From Desulfobacterales bacterium (lineage in GTDB: Bacteria; Desulfobacterota; DSM-4660; Desulfatiglandales; Desulfatiglandaceae), in NCBI GenBank assembly GCA_021107495.1, contig JAIOSR010000388.1, positions 1-6,320 on the forward strand: a stretch of 6,320 nucleotides of DNA, given 5' to 3'. Of this stretch, positions 1 through 4,741 are shown piece by piece. Under the pieces are notes generated by a model. That model saw only the letters and a list, made by a program, of their open reading frames with translations, was not told where the DNA came from and searched no databases. The translations under genes and the position numbers were made by a program. Numbering within the stretch: the stretch's first letter is position 1; every line of letters starts with the position of its first letter.

Positions 1-121
1 CACCTTCCCTCCCCAATTCCCGGGCCAGATAGGTGGTATTCGTATCCTCTATCTGACCTAACAGGAGTTCACTGCCGATGGTGATGATTTCACATGTGGG
101 TGATTTGATTGAAGGATTCAT
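1..121 (-). CDS. cinA: CinA-type / MoCF-binding-domain protein, N-terminal fragment (runs off the left edge)
   Basis: Only the first 40 codons are in the window. After a short N-terminal extension (MNPSIKSPT) the peptide reads CEIITIGSELLLGQ, then DTNTTYLARELGREG. This is the classic start of the CinA N-terminal domain (EIIaiGsELLlGqivDTNaayLaxeLaxxG), a member of the MoaB/MogA molybdopterin-binding fold. Full-length CinA proteins often join this domain, linked to ADP-ribose or NMN-related pyrophosphatase activity, to a C-terminal NMN deamidase domain; whether the second domain exists here cannot be seen. The ATG at 121-119 is chosen because no better in-frame start lies upstream before homology begins. 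It sits two bases after the stop of the SH3 gene and has no clear Shine-Dalgarno, only an AT-rich run, so coupled reinitiation is plausible. A stand-alone MoCF-domain protein is the alternative. Confidence 0.8.
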   Translation of the reverse strand, partial: MNPSIKSPTCEIITIGSELLLGQIEDTNTTYLARELGREG

Positions 122-123
122 TA

Positions 124-798
124 TTAATAATATGTTTTGCGTTTCTTGTATTGTCTTCCCGTTAACAGGCCTATCATGAGGCCACAGAGAAGGACCAGGG
201 CGCCCGTAGCAAACCATTTGTTCTTCTCGGAAGACCTCAAGTCCTCGTTCTCTTTGGTCAGCCTTTGAACCGTTTCTCTGGCGGTTTCCAGCGTCTTGCT
301 GGTGACTTCATGAACTGATTTTAGTTTTATAAAACCAGCGGCTTCGTTTTTCAGTGTCTCATACTTATTCTGAACCCTCTGAAGGGCTTCCAGGTTCCCT
401 TGCAGTTCTTCGGAAACCCCCTTCTCCCCCTGGGCCGCTTTCCGCCATTGCTCTTTAATCCCGTCCAACTCCTCTTTGAGCCGGGCGTTCTCCTTTTTCA
501 GTGAAATGGCCTGAATTTCCCAGGGCTGCTGCGTTGACAGGTAGCGGCTCAGGACCCAGCCCTCCGTATGGCCCAACTCAGACCCTATGAGGCGGACACG
601 ACTCCAATCCTCCCGGGACTCGAGAACCTCTAAAGGCTGACCGGAACGAATAAAAGTGATGATTTTGTTTTCAGTGCTGGGTCCCGTACGGAAGGTAATT
701 TCAAGGGAATCCGTGACATAGGCCTTTGTGGCCCAGCTCGTCTGACCCATCAAAAATAACCCCAAAATTACAAATAAAACCAGTCGGATTCTTTTCAT
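124..798 (-). CDS. YgiM-like (TIGR04211-type) SH3b-domain protein with signal peptide, coiled coil and C-terminal membrane anchor
   Basis: The 224-residue protein has four clear parts. Residues 1-23 are a signal peptide (KRIR, a hydrophobic core, then TSWA before TKAYVTD). Residues about 26-90 are a bacterial SH3 domain, with YVTDSLEITFRTGPSTENK, then GQPLEVLE, DWSRVRL and EGWVLSRYL. Residues about 95-192 are rich in Lys, Glu and Gln and predicted coiled coil. Residues about 195-214 (WFATGALVLLCGLMIGLLTG) form a transmembrane helix followed by the basic tail RQYKKRKTYY. Domain order and length match the YgiM family (E. coli YgiM is about 206 aa). The SH3b and coiled coil should lie in the periplasm, anchored to the inner membrane with the tail inside; the molecular role is unknown. 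The ATG is preceded by AAGGGGG with 8 nt spacing. The gene lies 42 bp after moaC and 2 bp before the CinA-type gene, so co-transcription is likely. Confidence 0.88.
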   Translation of the reverse strand: MKRIRLVLFVILGLFLMGQTSWATKAYVTDSLEITFRTGPSTENKIITFIRSGQPLEVLESREDWSRVRLIGSELGHTEGWVLSRYLSTQQPWEIQAISLKKENARLKEELDGIKEQWRKAAQGEKGVSEELQGNLEALQRVQNKYETLKNEAAGFIKLKSVHEVTSKTLETARETVQRLTKENEDLRSSEKNKWFATGALVLLCGLMIGLLTGRQYKKRKTYY

Positions 799-840
799 TG
801 GTCACGCCCCCTTGACACTGTTTAGATCATTAATACCCCG

Positions 841-1275
841 CTAATTACCTTTCTCTTTACTCAGTACTCTGATATCGGTAATCCGCGTCTGCGGGTATTG
901 TCCATTGTCGTCCTTCTCTAAGTATTTGACCATATCCCATAAGGTATTAAGGGCCATTGACACACCCACAAGAGCTTCCATTTCAACACCGGTTCGGGCC
1001 TGGGCCCTTACAAGGCACCCTGCCTCAATGGATTCATTTAGGACCTCAAAGGATACCTTCACCGTATCCAGGGGAATCTGATGACAATGGGGAATCAGGA
1101 TATGGGTCTGCTTGGCAGCATTCATGGCAGCGACTTCAGCTACTAAGAGAGGGTCACCCTTTTTGATCCGGCCGTTTTTAATCTTCAGCAATGTTGCGGG
1201 AGAAAGAATGATCTTTCCCGCGGCCTTGGCCTGACGCCTGACAACCGGTTTTTCAGTTATATCTACCATGCCCAT
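841..1275 (-). CDS. moaC: Cyclic pyranopterin monophosphate synthase MoaC
   Basis: MoaC works with MoaA in the first step of molybdenum cofactor synthesis, turning the cyclised GTP intermediate into cyclic pyranopterin monophosphate in the cytoplasm. From the chosen start the protein is 144 aa and begins MGMVDITEKPVVRRQAKA, a canonical MoaC N-terminus. Residues matching the E. coli active site are all present: K39 in KKGD (E. coli K51), H65 in IPHCHQIPL (H77), E98 and E100 in TGVEMEAL (E112, E114), D114 and K117 in LWDMVK (D128, K131). The ATG at 1275-1273 is preferred over an in-frame start at 1302: it overlaps the upstream TAA by one base (TAATG), has AAAGGAG 8 nt upstream, and the extra nine residues upstream lie inside the previous gene. 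Translation is probably coupled to the MoaE-like gene. E. coli MoaC is somewhat longer (about 161 aa), mostly at the N-terminus. Confidence 0.95.
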   Translation of the reverse strand: MGMVDITEKPVVRRQAKAAGKIILSPATLLKIKNGRIKKGDPLLVAEVAAMNAAKQTHILIPHCHQIPLDTVKVSFEVLNESIEAGCLVRAQARTGVEMEALVGVSMALNTLWDMVKYLEKDDNGQYPQTRITDIRVLSKEKGN

Positions 1276-1628
1276 TAGAAAAGCTCCTTTTTTCTTGAAC
1301 ACTCAGACTTGATACGATCCACAGCGGTCATAAGGGCCGGAAAAACGTGTTCCCGTGTGTCCCCGCCCACAACCACGGCCATGATTTCGTCTCCCACATT
1401 CAAGCTGCCCTCATTTGTTTCAATCATGACTTTAATTATTCCAGGCATGTTTTCTATATCACTTGTTGTTTCATGTATAAGACCCTCTTCGAATACGACT
1501 TCAATCCCGGTCACCGGTCTTCCGTTGAGAGATGTCCCCCTCACCACGCCCAAGTGACTGGCAATCATTCCCATTTTGGGATAATCGGGGTGTTCCTTGA
1601 GTGTCTGGATTATTTTGTTCAGGTTCAT
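1275..1628 (-). CDS. MoaE-like molybdopterin synthase catalytic-subunit homologue (short form)
   Basis: This 117-aa protein resembles MoaE, the large subunit that with MoaD inserts dithiolene sulfurs into cyclic pyranopterin monophosphate. Visible matches are GVVRGTSLNGRPVTGIEV (residues about 27-44; R30 corresponds to the Arg after the MoaE G-x-V-R turn), VGDEIMAVVVGGDTREHVFPAL (78-99; MoaE has GDexxxvxvxsxHRxxAF), and the tail DRIKSECSRKKE, aligning with LKTRAPFWKRE of E. coli MoaE. K107 and K113/K114 are therefore candidates for the catalytic lysines (E. coli K119 and K126). It lacks about 30 residues, including the C-terminal extension of E. coli MoaE, and the HR of the AHRxxAF motif is TR. 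Start ATG has AAAGGAA about 7 nt upstream. It sits directly before moaC, which supports a Moco role. No MoaD gene is in the window. A divergent Moco-related function remains possible. Confidence 0.82.
   Translation of the reverse strand: MNLNKIIQTLKEHPDYPKMGMIASHLGVVRGTSLNGRPVTGIEVVFEEGLIHETTSDIENMPGIIKVMIETNEGSLNVGDEIMAVVVGGDTREHVFPALMTAVDRIKSECSRKKELF
1284..1288 (-). promoter_or_regulatory. Ribosome binding site deciding the moaC start
   Basis: On the minus strand AGGAG (within AAAGGAG) stands 8 nt upstream of the ATG at 1275-1273. It lies inside the last codons of the MoaE-like gene. It favours this ATG over the upstream ATG at 1302 and over the one two codons downstream at 1269, whose spacing would be 14 nt. 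Confidence 0.7.
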
Positions 1629-1666
1629 TTTAGATTCCTTTCGCCGACACGGTTCGCTCGATCCAA

Positions 1667-1712
1667 ATTCCGGACCAAAAAGACCGTGACACTAGTTTTA
1701 TTCCGGACCAAA
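1667..1712. repeat. 13-nt direct repeat ATTCCGGACCAAA, two copies 33 nt apart
   Basis: ATTCCGGACCAAA occurs at 1667-1679 and again at 1700-1712. Each copy contains the palindrome TCCGGA. The 33-nt period is close to three helical turns, so both copies would face the same side of DNA. They lie in the 93-bp gap between hemA and the MoaE-like gene. They could be a paired protein-binding site or the trace of a dispersed repeat; the sequence alone cannot decide. Confidence 0.6.
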
Positions 1713-1718
1713 GTCACG
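1680..1718 (-). terminator. Weak terminator-like dyad downstream of hemA
   Basis: Read on the minus strand, CGTGAC (1718-1713) pairs with GTCACG (1690-1685) across a 22-nt loop, and TTTTT follows three bases later. It begins 3 nt after the hemA stop. Six base pairs with a large loop is poor for an intrinsic terminator, so at most partial termination between the hem and moa parts is suggested. Confidence 0.25.
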
Positions 1719-1721
1719 CGC

Positions 1722-3005
1722 CTACTCAATATTCCCGTTATTCCGATCCAGGTTAAAGAGTTTTCGCGTCACGTCCAGATATGTGTTCAGGGTCTCCCTG
1801 CCTGCCTTTTCCTTCAAAAAGACAATCGGGTCATTCATCATTTTTTCTGCAATTGATCGTGTAAGGGTATGGACGGTCTCTATCTGATCCGGTGTCAAAT
1901 GACTTAAGGCGGAAAAGCTTTTTTTCAGCTCAGCCTGGATTATGGAGTCGGCCTTATCCCTTAAAGAAACAATGGTCGGCACAACTGCGAGGGTCTCCAG
2001 CCATTTTTTGAATTTGCCCACCTCCTCCTGCACAATGCGTTCTGCCTTGACCGCCGCCTGTTGCCTTTGCGCCATGTTTATCTCGATAATCCCTTTAAGA
2101 TCATCGATGTCATAGACATAGACATTTTCCAAATCATTAATTTTCGGCTCAACGTCCCTTGGCACTGCTATATCAATAAAGAAAAGAGGTCGATTTCGCC
2201 GTTTTCTGAGAGAATTCTTCACCTGGTCATAGGTAACCACGTATTCCTTCGAGGCCGTGGATGTCACCACGATATCCACATCAAGGATCTGTGCCCCAAT
2301 CTCATCAAAAGATACGGGCCTTCCCTTGAAAAGCCCGGCCACTTCCACTGCCCGTTCAAAGGTTCGATTGACCACGACCATTGAACTCACGCCTTGGGCC
2401 ATCAGGTGTCTTGCGGCCAGCTCGGCCATTTCCCCGGCCCCTATGAGAAGCACCTTTTTTCCTTTCAGTACGTGGAATATCTTTTTTGCCAGTTCAACGG
2501 CAGCATAGCTGATAGAGACGGCCGCCTCACAGATTTCCGTCTCTGTCCTGACCCTCTTGGCCACATGAAAGGCCTTGTGCATCAACCGGTTAAGGATGAC
2601 ACCCGATGTCTTCTGCCGGGTCGCCTCGGCATATGCCTCTTTAATTTGTCCTAATATCTGGGGTTCTCCCACTATCATGGAGTCAATACTGGAAGCCACC
2701 CTGAAAATATGCATGACCGCATCTCTATCCTCATTCGTGTAAAGCTTTGAGGAAAAGTTCTCCTTCGGCATATTTCCAAGCTTAGCCATCAGGGAAATCA
2801 CCGATTTCTCGGCATCTTTTGCAGATTCCGTGGCGATCAGGAACTCCACCCGGTTGCAGGTGGAAATAAAAAGCCCCTCTTTGATGCATTCGAGGTCCCT
2901 CATCAAAGCGAGTGCCCTGACGGTATTTTCAGGGTCCGTGGCCAGGCATTCCCTCAGTTCTACAGGCGCTGTTTCATGGTTCATGCCGATGTTGATAATC
3001 TTCAT
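1722..3005 (-). CDS. hemA: Glutamyl-tRNA reductase HemA
   Basis: HemA reduces glutamyl-tRNA(Glu) with NADPH to glutamate-1-semialdehyde, the committed step of C5-pathway tetrapyrrole synthesis in the cytoplasm. The 427-aa protein has the usual three parts. The catalytic domain comes first, with GMNHETAPVELRE near the start, nucleophile C50 in FISTCNRVEF (same number as E. coli C50), H99 and the family motif SMIVGEPQILGQIKEAY. A Rossmann NADPH domain follows, with KVLLIGAGEMAELAARHL at about 185-201 and VVNRTFERA. The helical dimerisation domain ends the protein. The ATG at 3005 is preferred over the GTG just before it, because GGGG of TAGGGG ends 5 nt upstream of ATG but only 2 nt from GTG. 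The TAG in that site is the stop of the upstream membrane-protein gene. Length and motifs are normal; the gene appears intact. Confidence 0.97.
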   Translation of the reverse strand: MKIINIGMNHETAPVELRECLATDPENTVRALALMRDLECIKEGLFISTCNRVEFLIATESAKDAEKSVISLMAKLGNMPKENFSSKLYTNEDRDAVMHIFRVASSIDSMIVGEPQILGQIKEAYAEATRQKTSGVILNRLMHKAFHVAKRVRTETEICEAAVSISYAAVELAKKIFHVLKGKKVLLIGAGEMAELAARHLMAQGVSSMVVVNRTFERAVEVAGLFKGRPVSFDEIGAQILDVDIVVTSTASKEYVVTYDQVKNSLRKRRNRPLFFIDIAVPRDVEPKINDLENVYVYDIDDLKGIIEINMAQRQQAAVKAERIVQEEVGKFKKWLETLAVVPTIVSLRDKADSIIQAELKKSFSALSHLTPDQIETVHTLTRSIAEKMMNDPIVFLKEKAGRETLNTYLDVTRKLFNLDRNNGNIE

Positions 3006-3013
3006 CACAGCCC

Positions 3014-3844
3014 CTATCCGGCCCCCAAATTGTCAAAACTATGGTAGCCGCCTAACCACAGGCTGGCGACCGCAAAAGTAAAAATCAAGACACAAAAACA
3101 GACAATGGACATTATTGCCGCCCGCCTGCCCTGCCAGCCTACCGTAAGTCTCTCATGGAGAAGGGCCGCGTAAAATAGCCAGGTGATCAGGGACCATACC
3201 TCCTTGGGGTCCCATTGCCAGTAAATACCAAGGGCATATTGAGCATATATGGAGCCGGTGATCATACCGATCGTCAAAAATGGAAAGCCGTATATCAGCG
3301 CATAGTAATTTATATTGTCCAACGTGGCCAGGGAGGGAAGCCTGCTGTAAAATGATCCCAGCCTCTTGCGCTTGATGTGACGCTCCTGAATCAGATACAT
3401 GATCGCGGCCATGAAGGTTATGGCAAAAAGGCCGTTGCCTATGAATACGGTCCCCACGTGTACCGTAAGCCACAGGCTCTTGAACAAAGGTTTTACCGGC
3501 CCCTCTGTCCAGGGCATGACCGATGAAATAATCATCAGGAAGGCCGCAAAAGGAGCAACAAATGAACCCAACACCATGAGCCTGAATTTAATTTGCAGGA
3601 CTAAGTATGCGAGAATAATGCTCCAGGAAAAAAATGAAAGCGCGGATTTAAGGTCTAAAACCGGGGCGGCCCCCAAAAAATAGTACCTGCATCCTAAGAA
3701 AATGGTATGACAGAAAAACCCGGCCACGAGAATCCAGTAAGAGTATTGGAATACCCATTTGTGCTGCTTGACTATATAGACGATGAATCCGCCCGTTGCG
3801 AGCAGTTCAAGAATAAGAGCCAGGTTAAACCATAAGAAGGTCAT
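3014..3844 (-). CDS. ccsA: CcsA/HemX-type cytochrome c assembly family membrane protein
   Basis: From the ATG at 3844 the protein has 276 aa and about eight transmembrane helices (roughly 5-25, 36-56, 67-86, 90-110, 125-152, 180-203, 218-233, 242-263). The heme-handling signature of the family is seen as YWQWDPKEVWSLITWL at about 208-223, the WWD-type segment, here with GIYW in place of the more usual WGxxW start. H129 in LTVHVG and H268 in GGYHSF match conserved histidines. The family includes CcsA (heme export and attachment to cytochromes c) and HemX, which is encoded next to hemA in Bacillus and affects HemA level. Position directly before hemA and similar size to B. subtilis HemX favour a HemX-like role; no CcsB/ResB partner is visible. 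The ATG overlaps the upstream stop (ATGA) and has AAGGAAA about 6 nt upstream, better than a GTG at 3865. Confidence 0.88.
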   Translation of the reverse strand: MTFLWFNLALILELLATGGFIVYIVKQHKWVFQYSYWILVAGFFCHTIFLGCRYYFLGAAPVLDLKSALSFFSWSIILAYLVLQIKFRLMVLGSFVAPFAAFLMIISSVMPWTEGPVKPLFKSLWLTVHVGTVFIGNGLFAITFMAAIMYLIQERHIKRKRLGSFYSRLPSLATLDNINYYALIYGFPFLTIGMITGSIYAQYALGIYWQWDPKEVWSLITWLFYAALLHERLTVGWQGRRAAIMSIVCFCVLIFTFAVASLWLGGYHSFDNLGAG

Positions 3845-4509
3845 AAGATTTCCTTGCCTAAGCACTTCTCTAAAGCCGTATCCGCAGGAAGGATCCGTCT
3901 GAGCGTGGATCTCACCCTGTCCCGGTCTTTAAGTGCAAGGGATTCAAAAACGTCCGAATCAACGATTTCCTTAAAAATCCGGCCATTCTCATTATGGGAC
4001 AGGCCCATTTTCAGGACCTCTTTTCGCAGACAACCCATCAGGATCAGAAAGGCTTCATATTCATTGCCGAACTGCCCATCGATTTTTTTCCTCAGCTTTT
4101 TCGCTAAGGCGGGGCTTTTCCCTGAAGTTGAAATAGCAAAAATAAGATCCCCCTTCTTCACAATGGAAGGGACAATGAAATTGCAATCAGGGGGCTGGTC
4201 CACAGCATTTATCAGAAGGCCCCTCTTTTGTGCGGTTTTGCTGATTTCATGATTTAGTCTTTCATCATCCGTGGCCGCAATTACCAGGAACGCCCCGTCC
4301 AAGTGTTTATCTTCGAATTTTTCGCCCATGTGCCGGATGTCACCAGACTCAACTAATTGTTTAAGTCTATCCGTTAACCCTTTGCTGATAACATCTACCA
4401 AAGCACCATACTCCAGCAGTGTTTCAATCTTTCTCTGGGCGACCCTGCCCCCGCCCACCACGAGGGCCGTTTTCCCGTCAAGTTTTATAAAAATCGGATA
4501 GTATGCCAT
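3841..4509 (-). CDS. Precorrin-2 dehydrogenase / sirohydrochlorin ferrochelatase (Met8p/SirC/CysG N-terminal type)
   Basis: The 222-aa protein opens MAYYPIFIKLDGKTALVVGG, then GRVAQRKIETLLEYGA, the NAD-binding Rossmann start typical of siroheme synthase. NAVDQPPDCNFIVPSIVKKG follows at about 101-120; D104 has the same number as the essential Asp of CysG. AISTSGKSPALAKKLRKKI (125-143) is the dimerisation and active-site segment. Residues about 150-222 form the helical tail. No uroporphyrinogen methyltransferase domain is fused, so this is the stand-alone form: it oxidises precorrin-2 to sirohydrochlorin with NAD and may insert iron. Precorrin-2 dehydrogenases often lie beside hemA and a CcsA/HemX gene in anaerobes, feeding siroheme and possibly siroheme-dependent heme synthesis. 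The start is fixed by family homology; the ribosome site AAGGG is only 3 nt from the ATG. The stop overlaps the next gene by 4 nt. Whether the ferrochelatase activity is retained cannot be told. Confidence 0.93.
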   Translation of the reverse strand: MAYYPIFIKLDGKTALVVGGGRVAQRKIETLLEYGALVDVISKGLTDRLKQLVESGDIRHMGEKFEDKHLDGAFLVIAATDDERLNHEISKTAQKRGLLINAVDQPPDCNFIVPSIVKKGDLIFAISTSGKSPALAKKLRKKIDGQFGNEYEAFLILMGCLRKEVLKMGLSHNENGRIFKEIVDSDVFESLALKDRDRVRSTLRRILPADTALEKCLGKEIL

Positions 4510-4520
4510 ATTCCCTTAGA

Positions 4521-4551
4521 ATTGACGATTTTCGATTGACGATTGGCGATT
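4521..4551. repeat. Short tandem repeat ATTGACGATT
   Basis: ATTGACGATT occurs at 4521-4530 and 4535-4544 (14-nt period), followed by a degraded third copy GGCGATT. It lies just upstream of the precorrin-2 dehydrogenase start. Such GATTGACGATT strings look like simple intergenic repeats; an operator role is possible but unsupported. Confidence 0.6.
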
Positions 4552-4587
4552 TTAAAAAATGCTGGTTCTCAATCTTGATATAGCCGC

Positions 4588-4629
4588 AAAAAGGCGCCCC
4601 AGAGGAATAGACTTCGTATTCCACGGGGC
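4588..4629 (-). terminator. Terminator-like hairpin between the radical SAM gene and the tetrapyrrole operon
   Basis: On the minus strand GCCCC (4629-4625) pairs with GGGGC (4600-4596). After a small 2/3-nt internal loop, GGAATA (4622-4617 on the minus strand) pairs with TATTCC (4609-4604), leaving a 7-nt loop. The stem is followed by GCC and then TTTTT (4592-4588). This fits an intrinsic terminator for the radical SAM gene 113-154 nt after its stop, or an attenuator in a leader of the gene starting at 4509. No T-run follows the hairpin on the plus strand. Confidence 0.5.
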
Positions 4630-4647
4630 AGGCAAAATACACAAAAA

Positions 4648-4660
4648 ATGTTATTAACAT
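4648..4660. promoter_or_regulatory. 13-bp palindrome ATGTTATTAACAT, possible operator
   Basis: Perfect 6-bp arms (ATGTTA / TAACAT) surround a single central base. It lies midway between the radical SAM gene and the tetrapyrrole operon. The half-sites resemble AT-rich operators, but the spacing does not fit Rex, FNR/HcpR or Fur consensus sites, so no regulator is assigned. A six-T run follows directly on the minus strand, so it could also be a feeble transcription pause. Confidence 0.3.
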
Positions 4661-4702
4661 GCTGTAATATCAGTTAGTTATGAGCGCCAGAAACATGAAT
4701 TC

Positions 4703-4719
4703 GGACTTTTTACGAGTCC
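4703..4719. repeat. Small hairpin GGACT-7nt-AGTCC after the radical SAM gene
   Basis: GGACT (4703-4707) and AGTCC (4715-4719) form a 5-bp stem around TTTTACG. It lies 23-39 nt beyond the stop of the radical SAM gene, flanked by AT-rich CAAT repeats (4721-4741). It could be an RNA 3'-end structure or one copy of a dispersed intergenic repeat. The stem is short and no T-run follows on the minus strand. Confidence 0.35.
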
Positions 4720-4741
4720 ATCAATCTTCAATATTCAATCA

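Noticed and set aside
1347..1856. Plus-strand open frame of 169 codons across the MoaE-like gene, the gap and the hemA end
   Set aside because: It is antisense to well-supported genes on both sides, has Cys/His/Phe-rich composition typical of a reverse-strand shadow, and matches no family I recognise.
3153..3473. Minus-strand open frame of 106 codons inside the CcsA/HemX gene
   Set aside because: It is a frame-shifted reading of the membrane-protein gene, whose own frame carries the conserved WDPKE motif and helices.
4478..4660. Minus-strand open frame of 60 codons overlapping the start of the precorrin-2 dehydrogenase gene
   Set aside because: It reads through the T-tailed hairpin and the ATTGACGATT repeats, has no domain-like sequence, and enters the next gene out of frame. 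Best explained as chance openness of intergenic DNA.
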